Source: Alphaproteobacteria bacterium
GTDB lineage: Bacteria > Pseudomonadota > Alphaproteobacteria > Micavibrionales > Micavibrionaceae
Assembly: GCA_020445145.1 (NCBI GenBank)
Contig: JAGRHC010000003.1
Span: 1-64,000, forward strand
Direction: 5' to 3'
Length of the DNA: 64,000 bases
Part shown: piece by piece, positions 1-8,803 of the stretch
Numbering within the stretch: the stretch's first letter is position 1
How the letters are laid out: each line of letters begins with the position of its first letter
Position numbers and translations under genes: made by a program
Notes under the pieces: generated by a model
Databases searched by the model: none
What the model was told of the DNA's origin: nothing
Seen by the model: the letters and a program-made list of their open reading frames with translations, nothing else

Positions 1-19
1 GCAGCGTTTAAATAGGAAC

Positions 20-112
20 TGGCGGAGAGAGGGGGATTCGAACCCCCGATGCGTTTAAGGCGCATACCGCATTTCGAGTGCGGCGCATTCAACCGGGCTC
101 TGCCATCTCTCC
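20..112 (-). tRNA. tRNA-Ser (anticodon CGA)
   Basis: On the minus strand the sequence folds into a class II tRNA. The 7-bp acceptor stem is GGAGAGA/TCTCTCC, with discriminator G and an encoded CCA end. The T arm is GGGGG-TTCGAAT-CCCCC. A long variable arm (GCGCC...) is typical of tRNA-Ser. The anticodon stem CCGCA/TGCGG closes a CTCGAAA loop, which gives anticodon CGA for UCG codons. Confidence 0.95.
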
Positions 113-263
113 TGACCTGCCGGACGAGCAAACTGTTTAGCAGCTATAACTCAGCTTGTGTAGCGTTTTTTACCAAGCGATCACTCTGGACTCCCCGTAT
201 AACTCTGACTAAACTCGTCCCATAAAACACCGCCCTGCGAATGAAATCGAAGAGGAAAAAATC

Positions 264-1046
264 ATGCTCAAAAAAATACTCCCTGCGCTCCTGATGCTGC
301 TTATCCTCCTCCCGATCAGCGCTCGCGCCGGCGAAATCGAAATGTACAAAGACGGCGAAACAACCCTCGAAGGCTACCTCGCAAAACCGGACGCCGAGAA
401 ATTCCCGGGGGCCCGCCCCGCTATCCTGATCGCCCACCAGTGGAAAGGCCTGACCGACTACGAAAAACACCGCGCCGACATGCTGGCGGACCTCGGCTAC
501 ATCGCTTTTGCCGTTGACGTCTATGGTCAAGGCATCCGCCCGGCAACAAGCGAAGAAGCCATGAAGCAATCGAGCATCTACAAAAACGACCCCGCGCTGG
601 CCCGCCAGCGCATGAATGTTGGCCTAACGCATCTTCTAGGTCTTCCGGGCGTCGATAAAGAGAAAATCGCCGCCTTCGGATACTGCTTCGGCGGCACCAT
701 GGCCTTGGAACTCGCGCGTTCCGGCGCCGACCTCAAAGCCGTTATCCCCTTCCACGGCGGCCTCGCCACCAAAGAGCCGGCAGCAAAAGGCGTCATCAAA
801 GCGCCAATCCTCGCACATCACGGGGCAAACGATCCCTACGTCACCAAGCAGGAAGTCGCCGATTTCGAAAAAGAAATGGATGAAGCCGGCGCAGACTGGC
901 AACTCGTCACCTACGCAAACGCCGTACACGCCTTCACCCAGAAAGAAGCCGGAGACGACCCCTCACAAGGTGCCGCCTACAACGAAAAAGCGGACCACCG
1001 CAGCTGGGCCTACACCCTGGACTTCCTCAATCAGATTTTTAAGTAA
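264..1046 (+). CDS. Secreted dienelactone hydrolase family protein
   Basis: A 260-residue alpha/beta hydrolase of the dienelactone hydrolase family. A clear Sec signal peptide (residues 1-22, ending ARA) puts it in the periplasm. The catalytic triad of this family is visible: Cys141 in GYCFGG (the Cys nucleophile variant), Asp190 in GANDPYV and His222 in VHAFT. The start is supported by GAGG about 10 bases upstream. It is a single gene, divergent from the tRNA and convergent with the efflux operon. Family members hydrolyse lactones or small esters; the substrate here cannot be read from the sequence. Confidence 0.88.
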   Translation: MLKKILPALLMLLILLPISARAGEIEMYKDGETTLEGYLAKPDAEKFPGARPAILIAHQWKGLTDYEKHRADMLADLGYIAFAVDVYGQGIRPATSEEAMKQSSIYKNDPALARQRMNVGLTHLLGLPGVDKEKIAAFGYCFGGTMALELARSGADLKAVIPFHGGLATKEPAAKGVIKAPILAHHGANDPYVTKQEVADFEKEMDEAGADWQLVTYANAVHAFTQKEAGDDPSQGAAYNEKADHRSWAYTLDFLNQIFK

Positions 1047-1135
1047 GATAAGGATCGATCAGCGAGAAAAGGAGGCGCGTACAAAAAGCACGCGAGCCAA
1101 ACGCCGCTGCCGTCACATCAAAACAATAGGGGGCT

Positions 1136-2506
1136 CTAGTAGACGCCCAGTGACTTATAAAGCCCGACCAGTGCCAGTGCCCGCGCCGTCTCGGCCGACA
1201 CCACGGCAGAGTCAGCATCATGCGCCGTGCGCTGCGCATCCAGCACATCAAGGAACGAAATCTCGCCCTGCTTGTATAGCTCTTGTGAAATCTCGAGTGA
1301 CCTATGCGCATTCCCCTGCGCCGCGCGCAAGGAAACACTCTGCGTATTGATCCGCGCATAATCACTTAGCGACGTCTCGACATCCGCCACCGCCTGCAAA
1401 ACTGTCTTCCGCAAAGCTTGGTAAGCTTGCTCTTCCCGAGCTTTCGCCGCATCGATCCGCCCCTCGATCCGCCCGAAATCAATCAGATTAACCGCCGTCC
1501 CGAGCATCACCGACCACACCTGCGTGCTACTCACAAGCGCATTATCCGCAACCCCGAAAAACCCGCTCAGTGTAAAGGAAGGGAACAAGGCCGCAAACGC
1601 CGCTGCCGACAAATCGCTCTGCGCCGCAAGGTTCGCCTCGGCCGCCCGGATATCTGGCCGCATGCCAATCACGTCCGCCGGTGCCATCAACACAGGCGTC
1701 ACATCTGCGCCCGGCGTCGGTGCAGACGCATCACCCAAAATCGGCAAAACCTGATCCGGCAACAACCCTGTCAAAACCCCAAGCCTCAGGCGCGCCGCAT
1801 CGGCTTGCCGCAAATCTTCCTGAATACTGGCCCGCGTCGTATTCACCAGTGCTTGCGCCCGCTCGACATCAAGCTGCGGCGCCGTCCCGATTTCTTTTTG
1901 CTGCCGGATCAAATCCAGAGTCTTTTCCTGCGCCGACAGGTTCTCCCCGGCAATCAAAGCCTGCTTGGAATATCCGCGATACTGGATATAGTTCCGAACC
2001 GTCTCTGCCACCAAACTCAAACGCACAGCCTCAAACGAAGCCTGCGCACTATCAACGCCTGACTTGGCCGCGCCGGCATTATGTCGGTTCTTCCCGAAAA
2101 TATCGATCTCATAAGATGCATCAAACGTCGCATCATAAAAATCAGAAGTATCTGAAACGCTTAAATTCTGGCGTCCGCCATCCGCGTTCCCGGTCAGGAT
2201 CGGAAACAGGTTTCCACGTGCAGACCGCCAGTCACCGCGCGCCTCCAGAACCCGGGCCTGCGCCTGCGCAATATCCGGGCTTCCGTCAATCGCGGCAACA
2301 ACCAGCTGATCAAGGACCGGATCGTTGAACCGCGTCCACCATTGATGCAGATCCTTCGCAGATTCCACGGCGACGGAATCATTCTGATACGCCGACCATT
2401 GGGCGGGCACAGCAGGAGGCTCATGAGGCGTCGCCGTACAACCGCTCAGCAAAACCGAAACCATAACCGGCGTTAAAGCCTTACGCATCGTGATGATAGT
2501 CTTCAT
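1136..2506 (-). CDS. RND efflux outer-membrane lipoprotein, NodT/OprM family
   Basis: Outer-membrane channel of a tripartite RND pump, about 456 residues, the usual size for NodT/OprM proteins. The N-terminus is a lipoprotein signal with lipobox LLSGC, so it is expected to be lipid-anchored. Two tandem outer-membrane-efflux repeats follow, with typical features such as the GMRPDI motif and long helical stretches. It is the last gene of the operon and its start lies inside the end of the pump gene. An ATG at 2488 that overlaps the pump stop by 8 bases (ATGCGTAA) is an equally good start and still leaves a proper signal peptide. It exports drugs or solvents together with the two upstream products. 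Confidence 0.9.
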   Translation of the reverse strand: MKTIITMRKALTPVMVSVLLSGCTATPHEPPAVPAQWSAYQNDSVAVESAKDLHQWWTRFNDPVLDQLVVAAIDGSPDIAQAQARVLEARGDWRSARGNLFPILTGNADGGRQNLSVSDTSDFYDATFDASYEIDIFGKNRHNAGAAKSGVDSAQASFEAVRLSLVAETVRNYIQYRGYSKQALIAGENLSAQEKTLDLIRQQKEIGTAPQLDVERAQALVNTTRASIQEDLRQADAARLRLGVLTGLLPDQVLPILGDASAPTPGADVTPVLMAPADVIGMRPDIRAAEANLAAQSDLSAAAFAALFPSFTLSGFFGVADNALVSSTQVWSVMLGTAVNLIDFGRIEGRIDAAKAREEQAYQALRKTVLQAVADVETSLSDYARINTQSVSLRAAQGNAHRSLEISQELYKQGEISFLDVLDAQRTAHDADSAVVSAETARALALVGLYKSLGVY

Positions 2507-5500
2507 GTGTATGTACTTTCTTTGTCCCGGTTAGAATAATTTCAAGCTTCCGCAATACCACATAGAACACAGGCGTCAGGAAAATCCCGAAGAACGTCAC
2601 GCCCAGCATCCCGGAGAACACCGCAATCCCGATTGCCTGACGCATCTCCGCCCCGGCACCGTGCGAGAGCACCAAAGGCACAACGCCCATAATGAACGCA
2701 AACGAGGTCATCAAAATCGGACGGAGCCGCAAACGACTGGCCTCAACTGCCGCCTCAAGCAATGGACGCCCTTGTTTTTCCAGAGCATGCGCAAACTCTA
2801 CGATCAAAATCGCGTTCTTGCAAGCCAGCCCCGCGAGCACAAACAAGCTGATCTGAGTAAAGATATTATTATCCCCGCCCATCAGCTTAATCCCCGCAAG
2901 CGCGCAAAGAATACTCATCGGAACAATCAAAATCACAGCGAGCGGCAAGGTCAGGCTCTCATATTGCGCAGCCAGAACCAGGAACACGAGGAAGATACAA
3001 AGCGGGAAAATATAGAGCGCTGTATTGCCTGCCAAAATCTCCTGATACGTCAGCTCCGTCCATTCAAAACTCATGCCCGGCGGTAACGTCTCATGAAGAA
3101 TCTGGGTAATCGCATCCTGCGCCTGACCGCTGGAATAGCCCGGCGCCGCATTCCCGTTCAGGTCAGCCGCTCGGAACGCATTATACCGTGAAGACACATC
3201 CGGCCCGTAAGTTTCTCTGATCTTCATCAGCGCACCCAACGGCACCATTTCACCACTTTCATTCCGCACTTTAATCCGCAGAATATCATCCGGGTTACTG
3301 CGAAACGCCTTATCGGCCTGCGCAATAACCTGATAGGTTCGCCCAAAGAGGTTAAAGTCGTTAATGTAAATCGATCCCAGATAAATCTGCATCGCCGAGA
3401 ACACCGCATCAATTGGCACCCCGCGCTGATAAGCCTTGGTCCGGTCCAGATCCGCGAATAATTGCGGCGTATTCACATTATAAGCCGAAAACACGCCCGT
3501 CAGAGCCGGGTTCTGATAAGCCTTCCCGATAACAGCCTGCAGCGCATCATCCAAAGCCTTAAATCCGCGGTCCGTCCTGTCTTCGATCTGAAGCTTAAAC
3601 CCGCCAAGCGTCCCGAGACCCCGTACCGGCGGAGGAGGGAAGACAGCGATATAGGCATCGTTAATCCCGGCAAATTTCTGCCCCAGCTTCCCGGCAATCG
3701 CCCCGGCGCTAAGGTCCGGCGTACTGCGCTCCTCGAAACCCTCGAGAGGCAGGAACACAATCCCCCCGCTGGAAGATGTCACAAACCCGTTCACTGAAAG
3801 CCCTGGAAACTGCACCGCATGCGCAACACCTTCTTCATGCATGGCAATATCGCCCATTTGCCGCAGGACCTTCTCAGTCCGCTCCAGCGTCGCCCCTTGA
3901 GGCAAAACCGCAAAAGCAATCAGATATTGCTTGTCCTGCGCAGGCACAAACCCTTTCGGCACAGCCGTATAGCTGTAAACCGTCGCACCCAGCAAAAGCC
4001 CGTAAATGAGCATCATAACAATGCGGTGATGCACCGCAAACCCGACAATAGTTTGATACAGATTTGTAAATGCACCGAACGCAATGTTAAACAGCCGGAA
4101 GAACCACCCGAGAATTGCATCAATCATGCGCGTGAGAACATCCTTCGGCGCATCGTGCCCGCGAAGCAACAAAGCCGCCACCGCCGGGCTCAGCGTCAGA
4201 GAGTTAAAGGTCGAAATAATCGTCGCAATTGCAATCGTCATCGCAAACTGCTGATAAAACATCCCGCTCAGGCCGCTGATAAAAGCAATCGGCACGAACA
4301 CGCCGGTTAGTACCAGAGACGTCGCAATAATAGGCCCGGTAACCTCTTTCATCGCAGCAAATGCAGCCTGATGAGGTTTCAAACCTTTCTCGATATTCCG
4401 CTCGACATTCTCCACGACAACAATCGCATCATCAACCACGATCCCGACCGCCAGAATAAGTCCGAACAGCGACAAGACGTTAATCGAGAACCCGAACAGA
4501 TACATAAAAGTAAACGTCCCGATAATCGACACCGGCACCGCCAGCAAAGGAATAATCGACGCTCTCCAGGTCTGCAGGAACACAATCACCACCAGAACCA
4601 CAAGCAAAACAGCCTCTAGCAGCGTATGAACAACAGACTCGATCGACTGCTTAACAAACACGGTTGGGTCATAAACAATGTTGTAATCAACACCCGAAGG
4701 AAAATTCTCCTTCAATTCCGCCATGGTCTTGCGCACACTTTCCGAAATCTGAAGAGCATTCGATCCCGGCGCCGCAAACACCGCCACAGCGCCTGCCGGC
4801 TTATTGTCCAGCAAAGAGCGCAGGGCATACTGCTGTGCATCCACCTCAATCCGCGCCACATCGGAAAGCCGCGTCACCGCCCCGTTGGTTTCCGTCTTGA
4901 TAATGATTTTCCCAAACTCTTCCGGCGTCTCAAGACGTCCCTGCGCAATAATCGGATACTGCACATCCGCGCCGTCACGGTAAGGAGGTCCGCCGACCGT
5001 CCCGGTTGAAATCTGGATATTCTGCCCGCGAATAGCATTCGTCACATCACTGGCATTCATCCCGCGCTCGGCAATTTTCTCAGGATTGAGCCAGACCCTC
5101 ATCGCATAGTCACCTTGACCGAAGATCGAAACCTGCCCAACCCCCTCAATTCGCGCGAGCCTGTCCTTGATATTAAGCGTCGCATAGTTCCCCAGATAAA
5201 GCGCGTCATAGCGAGAATCCGGCGAGAGAATATGCACCACCATCGTCAAATCCGGCGAGCTTTTAACAACCGTCACCCCAAGCTGCCGCACAATATCCGG
5301 CAAGCGGGGCAGGGCCTGCGACACCCGGTTCTGCACAAGCTGCTGTGCAAGGTCCGGATCTGTCCCGATTTTAAACGTAACCGTGAGCTTGACCGCCCCG
5401 TCCGTCGTCGCAAGGGAGTTCATATACAGCATATCCTGCACACCGTTGATCTGCTCCTCCAAAGGTGCAGCCACCGTCTCCGAAGCCACCGCCGGGTTCG

Positions 5501-5660
5501 CCCCCGGAAAGTTCGCCATAACCTGAACGGACGGCGGAGAGACTTCCGGATACTCGGAAACCGGAAGCATCACCATCGATATTAAACCCGCAAGAAAAAC
5601 GAGGATCGATACGACAGACGCGAAGATCGGTCTGTCGATGAAAAAACTGGATAAATTCAT
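2481..5660 (-). CDS. RND multidrug efflux transporter, HAE1 (AcrB/MexB) family
   Basis: Inner-membrane proton-driven pump of 1059 residues, full length for AcrB-type transporters. It has the first transmembrane helix at residues 10-28 and two large periplasmic loops. The proton-relay residues are present: the adjacent Asp pair in GIVVDDAIVVVEN and the Lys in GLACKNAILIVEFA. The start codon overlaps the stop of the adaptor gene by 4 bases (ATGA), so translation is probably coupled. The C-terminal tail is charged and His-rich. Substrate range cannot be predicted, but HAE1 pumps handle hydrophobic and amphiphilic compounds. Confidence 0.95.
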   Translation of the reverse strand: MNLSSFFIDRPIFASVVSILVFLAGLISMVMLPVSEYPEVSPPSVQVMANFPGANPAVASETVAAPLEEQINGVQDMLYMNSLATTDGAVKLTVTFKIGTDPDLAQQLVQNRVSQALPRLPDIVRQLGVTVVKSSPDLTMVVHILSPDSRYDALYLGNYATLNIKDRLARIEGVGQVSIFGQGDYAMRVWLNPEKIAERGMNASDVTNAIRGQNIQISTGTVGGPPYRDGADVQYPIIAQGRLETPEEFGKIIIKTETNGAVTRLSDVARIEVDAQQYALRSLLDNKPAGAVAVFAAPGSNALQISESVRKTMAELKENFPSGVDYNIVYDPTVFVKQSIESVVHTLLEAVLLVVLVVIVFLQTWRASIIPLLAVPVSIIGTFTFMYLFGFSINVLSLFGLILAVGIVVDDAIVVVENVERNIEKGLKPHQAAFAAMKEVTGPIIATSLVLTGVFVPIAFISGLSGMFYQQFAMTIAIATIISTFNSLTLSPAVAALLLRGHDAPKDVLTRMIDAILGWFFRLFNIAFGAFTNLYQTIVGFAVHHRIVMMLIYGLLLGATVYSYTAVPKGFVPAQDKQYLIAFAVLPQGATLERTEKVLRQMGDIAMHEEGVAHAVQFPGLSVNGFVTSSSGGIVFLPLEGFEERSTPDLSAGAIAGKLGQKFAGINDAYIAVFPPPPVRGLGTLGGFKLQIEDRTDRGFKALDDALQAVIGKAYQNPALTGVFSAYNVNTPQLFADLDRTKAYQRGVPIDAVFSAMQIYLGSIYINDFNLFGRTYQVIAQADKAFRSNPDDILRIKVRNESGEMVPLGALMKIRETYGPDVSSRYNAFRAADLNGNAAPGYSSGQAQDAITQILHETLPPGMSFEWTELTYQEILAGNTALYIFPLCIFLVFLVLAAQYESLTLPLAVILIVPMSILCALAGIKLMGGDNNIFTQISLFVLAGLACKNAILIVEFAHALEKQGRPLLEAAVEASRLRLRPILMTSFAFIMGVVPLVLSHGAGAEMRQAIGIAVFSGMLGVTFFGIFLTPVFYVVLRKLEIILTGTKKVHTHEDYHHDA

Positions 5661-6871
5661 TCTGCTTCTCCGCCTTGCGCTTGTTCTTCAGCGTCGTGTT
5701 CTGCCTCGGCATGCTCTTCGCCGGCCGCCGGTGCCGTAGTGTTTTGATCAACAACAGGCATGCCCGGCCTTATCTTCACCAATCCGCCCGTAACAACTTT
5801 ATCCCCGGCCGCAAGGCCTTTCAGAATAACGCGTTGCCCATCAACCGAAGCTCCCGGCGTAATTTCCCGGTAAGCCGTCTGCCCGTGCTCATCAACGATA
5901 TAGACAAATTTCCGGTCCTGATCTGTCCCGATCGCTTCATCGGTCAGCAGCAAAACATCGCTCTCCATCGGGCTGGCCAGACGCACTGTCACAAACATCC
6001 CCGGCAGCAGCACGCCGTCTTTGTTTCCAAAATAAGCCCGCGCCCGGATCGTCCCCGTAGAGGTATCAATATGGTTGTCAAAGCTCTTGATTTTGCCGAC
6101 CCGCTTGCTGCCATCACTCAAGACAAGCTCGACAGGGATCCCCGCCTCACCGTCCTTGCCCTTCTCCTGCAAGTGGATGCGCTGCATATAGGTCTGCTCA
6201 TCAACCTCAAAATCCGCATAAATCCCGTCCTGAGACACAATCGTCGCCAGAACAGGCGCTGCCCCGGTCTGCACAAGGTTCCCAACCGTAATCTCCGGTC
6301 TGCTGATCCGCCCGGAAATAGGGGCCTTAACATAGGCACGGTCCACGTTGATCTGTGCTTTGTCGACAAGCGCCTGAGCCCCGTCGAGTACATTCTTCGC
6401 AACTTTGGCTGCATTCCGCCGCTCATCAAGCGTTTTCTGGGAAATTGCCTCGGTCTTGATCAAACCCTGCGCCCGTTTAAGCTCCCGGTCCGCCAGGCTA
6501 TACTGGCTCTGCGCCGCATCCAAAGCCGCCTTGGCCTCTTCAAGCGTCGCTTCAAACGGCCCCGGTTCGATCACGAAAAGCACGTCACCTTTCTCAACCA
6601 TATCGCCGTCTGCAAACTTGATCTCCTCGATCCGTCCGTCAACCTGTGGCCTAAGCTCGACAAAATCCACGGCATTCATCCGCCCGGAGTAGGTCGACCA
6701 CAAACGAAGCGATTGAGGCGTCATCACTGCAATCGGTACCGGCATAGGCGGCATCGTGCCCATCGCTTCCTGTGCCAGCGCAGGCGTACCGCTGCCATAC
6801 TGCAAAGCCGCATACGTCCCTGTCCCGGCCAAAGCCAAAACAACAAGTGCTATCCCTGTTTTCTTAAGCAT
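5657..6871 (-). CDS. RND efflux periplasmic adaptor (membrane fusion protein)
   Basis: AcrA/MexE-type adaptor that links the inner-membrane pump to the outer-membrane channel. The chosen ATG (404 residues) has AGGA about 11 bases upstream and begins MLKKTGIALVV, a hydrophobic N-terminal anchor. An upstream in-frame start would add 20 unlikely residues and would lie over the operator. The biotinyl-lipoyl-like half-motifs (VDGRIEEIKFADGDMVEKGD and VKAPISGRISRPEITVGN) flank an alpha-helical hairpin at about residues 90-160. The C-terminus is Glu/Ala-rich. It is the first gene of the efflux operon, directly below the operator at 6933-6948. Confidence 0.93.
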   Translation of the reverse strand: MLKKTGIALVVLALAGTGTYAALQYGSGTPALAQEAMGTMPPMPVPIAVMTPQSLRLWSTYSGRMNAVDFVELRPQVDGRIEEIKFADGDMVEKGDVLFVIEPGPFEATLEEAKAALDAAQSQYSLADRELKRAQGLIKTEAISQKTLDERRNAAKVAKNVLDGAQALVDKAQINVDRAYVKAPISGRISRPEITVGNLVQTGAAPVLATIVSQDGIYADFEVDEQTYMQRIHLQEKGKDGEAGIPVELVLSDGSKRVGKIKSFDNHIDTSTGTIRARAYFGNKDGVLLPGMFVTVRLASPMESDVLLLTDEAIGTDQDRKFVYIVDEHGQTAYREITPGASVDGQRVILKGLAAGDKVVTGGLVKIRPGMPVVDQNTTAPAAGEEHAEAEHDAEEQAQGGEAE

Positions 6872-6932
6872 AATTCTATCCGTTTCCTGATTTATAATTC
6901 TTGCGAAATTCCCGTAATATCGCCGCCACATA

Positions 6933-6948
6933 TTGACCGTACGGTCAA
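6933..6948. promoter_or_regulatory. TetR-type operator of the efflux operon
   Basis: A perfect 16-bp palindrome, TTGACCGTACGGTCAA, sits just downstream of the adaptor-operon -10 box, roughly covering +5 to +20. A second site with the same half-sites and spacing lies upstream of the tetR gene. A repressor bound here would block transcription of the pump. The role is inferred from symmetry and position. Confidence 0.75.
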
Positions 6949-6959
6949 CTAGTAAGTTT

Positions 6960-6987
6960 CTTATACCTTTTTTGTCCTATTTGTCAA
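6960..6987 (-). promoter_or_regulatory. Promoter of the efflux operon
   Basis: On the minus strand a consensus -35 TTGACA (6987-6982) is followed after 16 bases by -10 TATAAG (6965-6960). It lies just beyond the tetR stop codon, so the pump genes have their own strong promoter. The operator palindrome follows immediately downstream. Confidence 0.7.
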
Positions 6988-6993
6988 ATCTCT

Positions 6994-7602
6994 TTATTTG
7001 ACTTTTGGGACTTCAGTTCCAATGATCCGAAACAGCCCGTCAACAAGCGTTTCCTTCATATTCGTGAGATCGTTCTGGATCCGGGCCATCGTCATCTGCC
7101 CGATAAAATAAGTCCCGATCTCTTCTGCTAGGCGCCCCGTATCGACATCCTTTGGAATCGCTCCCTGAGCCTGAGCCTCAATTAGGGCGTTTTCACAATA
7201 CCGCCCGTAAGTCTCATAAATTTCATCCGTTCGCGCCCGGATCATCTCTTGCTGTCCTGCAATCTCGCACCCTAGAGAAGCAAACGGACATCCGCAGACA
7301 AGTCCATATTTTTCAAAAGCTTTTTCCTGCTTGGTAAGTGTTAGCGCCGCCAGCGCTACAAACCGCTCTAAAGGAGGCCTGCTCGGCGAAAAAGCGGCAT
7401 CAAGCGCTGGCCGATGCTCATCAAAATGAGCATCCAGTGCAGCCAGTGCCAAAGCCGTCTTGGATGGAAAGAAATGGTAAAAGCTCCCTTTCTTAACCCC
7501 GGCATTCTTACAAATATCATCAACACTAACCGCGCCAAAGCTCGATTGCCAGATCAGGTCAATCGCAGTTTCAACCAGTTTTTGCCGTGTGTCGCTCGCC
7601 AT
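6994..7602 (-). CDS. TetR/AcrR family repressor of the efflux operon
   Basis: A 202-residue TetR-family regulator. The N-terminal DNA-binding domain (residues 5-50) shows the family pattern, with VSVDDICKNAGVKKGSFYHFFPSK as helix-turn-helix and following helix. The remainder is the helical ligand-binding domain. It lies directly upstream of the adaptor-pump-channel operon on the same strand, the standard arrangement for a local repressor that is released by pump substrates. The two matching palindromes at 6933-6948 and 7624-7639 suggest that it represses both the pump and itself. The ATG lies only two or three bases after the predicted transcription start, so its mRNA may be leaderless. Confidence 0.92.
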   Translation of the reverse strand: MASDTRQKLVETAIDLIWQSSFGAVSVDDICKNAGVKKGSFYHFFPSKTALALAALDAHFDEHRPALDAAFSPSRPPLERFVALAALTLTKQEKAFEKYGLVCGCPFASLGCEIAGQQEMIRARTDEIYETYGRYCENALIEAQAQGAIPKDVDTGRLAEEIGTYFIGQMTMARIQNDLTNMKETLVDGLFRIIGTEVPKVK

Positions 7603-7610
7603 AATAATCC

Positions 7611-7639
7611 AGTCTAAGATAATTTGACTAATCAGTCAA
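7611..7639 (-). promoter_or_regulatory. tetR promoter with overlapping operator
   Basis: On the minus strand -35 TTGACT (7639-7634) and -10 TAGACT (7616-7611) are separated by 17 bases. The -35 box is the left arm of the 16-base inverted repeat TTGACT-AATC-AGTCAA (7624-7639). This repeat shares half-sites and spacing with the pump operator, which suggests autoregulation. The predicted start of transcription is about two to three bases before the ATG at 7602. Confidence 0.6.
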
Positions 7640-7701
7640 GTTTTGTGTTAAAAGCCAAAAAAAGACAAAACACGGAGTTTGTCAGGAGGGTATAAGTAGG
7701 C

Positions 7702-8172
7702 CTAAGGTTTAAGATCCAATCCCGATATTTTCGCCATATAAGCAACGAAATCTTTATCCTCGCCTTCCATGAGACGCGGAAGACAAGTTCGGAAATTTGG
7801 ATGCATCATCCACTGCTTGATATAATCAACCCAGGAATTCCACATGCGCGCGTATTCCGGATCATCTTCGCCATGCAAAAGAATGAAACTTCTTTCAAAC
7901 AACGACACAACCATCTCGTAAAGAATATACTGACGCCTTAAATCTTCAGGGTTTTCAGGCATCTTGTCATGAAGATCAAGTTCCGGGTGCGCAAAAAGCT
8001 TATCCTGAATCTCCGTATAGTGATCCATCAATTTATCGTAGATTTCCTGCCGCTCCAGCCTGCGTTCCTTCTTTTCCTGAAACACAAAAATAACAATCGC
8101 CAGCGGAATACCGACAATCGTCGCCGCATAGCTAAAAAATTCCATCCATTCGAGCAGGGTATAAGCCATCAT
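7702..8172 (-). CDS. Membrane-anchored protein of unknown function
   Basis: Not recognised. From the ATG at 8172 it is about 156 residues. An N-terminal transmembrane helix (FFSYAATIVGIPLAIVIFVF) is followed by a basic stretch (QEKKERRLERQ) and a largely helical cytoplasmic part rich in acidic and aromatic residues. A longer reading from TTG at 8253 would add 27 residues but has no clear ribosome binding site. It is transcribed alone, upstream of tetR and divergent from the two-component module. The topology suggests a small inner-membrane protein with its body in the cytoplasm. Confidence 0.6.
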   Translation of the reverse strand: MMAYTLLEWMEFFSYAATIVGIPLAIVIFVFQEKKERRLERQEIYDKLMDHYTEIQDKLFAHPELDLHDKMPENPEDLRRQYILYEMVVSLFERSFILLHGEDDPEYARMWNSWVDYIKQWMMHPNFRTCLPRLMEGEDKDFVAYMAKISGLDLKP

Positions 8173-8285
8173 CCGCGGATCATTGCATATCAAATCAATG
8201 CTGGACAGGGAAATTTCAGTACAAAAAAGAAAGTAAACAACATAAGGGTACAACTATAAATCGAGATGTGATAGATTGAAACTTA

Positions 8286-8315
8286 TTGTAAGAGCCGTTA
8301 TGAAAGAACTATAAT
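8286..8315 (+). promoter_or_regulatory. Putative promoter of the two-component module
   Basis: TTGTAA (8286-8291) and a perfect -10 TATAAT (8310-8315) are separated by 18 bases. The pair lies 27 bases before the first response-regulator start, with GAGG as ribosome binding site at 8331. Confidence 0.5.
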
Positions 8316-8341
8316 AGAATAAGAACAGATGAGGTTTGCAA

Positions 8342-8749
8342 ATGGGTAGCAGCGCGGCACGTCTCCCCGAGAGATGTATGAAAAAGTGCAATGTTATGGT
8401 CGTTGAAGACAATGAAGCCGACCGTTTTGTCATTTCTCGGAAGCTTTCTTCGGTCATGCCCGAAAGCCGGCTGATTCATTCCGGATCACTCGGAGAAGCA
8501 TACGCCGCTTACATGAAAAATGAAGTGGATCTGGTTCTGCTCGATCTCAATCTTCCCGATGGCTATGGCCCGCAGACTGTAACCGAAGTCCGTAGGTTTA
8601 ACAAATCTGTCCCGATTATTGTCGTGACCGGTGCAGAGACCGACAACATCGTATACGAGTCTTTGCGTATGGGGGCGAATAACGTTGTTCTGAAATCACA
8701 GATCGAAATGCCTGATTTCGTAAACGTTCTGGAACAAAATATCCGCTAA
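8342..8749 (+). CDS. Single-domain response regulator
   Basis: A CheY-like receiver with no output domain. The acidic pair is in VVEDNEADR, the phosphoacceptor Asp in LVLLDLNLPDG (about residue 68 from this start), the conserved Thr in VVTGAE and Lys in VLKSQ. The ATG at 8342 has GAGG 7 bases upstream. An ATG at 8378 would give a protein that begins right at the receiver fold and is also plausible. It is the first gene of a cluster with two histidine kinases and a second receiver, so it likely takes part in their phosphorelay. Confidence 0.88.
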   Translation: MGSSAARLPERCMKKCNVMVVEDNEADRFVISRKLSSVMPESRLIHSGSLGEAYAAYMKNEVDLVLLDLNLPDGYGPQTVTEVRRFNKSVPIIVVTGAETDNIVYESLRMGANNVVLKSQIEMPDFVNVLEQNIR

Positions 8750-8803
8750 AATACGCGTCGCGTGCACTTGTAAGTTTCTTGGCTCAAATAAGGAAGCAAA
8801 GAT

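Noticed and set aside
5675..6952. 425-codon plus-strand open frame opposite the adaptor gene
   Set aside because: It is the mirror of a clear AcrA-type gene, is rich in Arg, His and Pro, has no recognisable motif, and runs over the operator.
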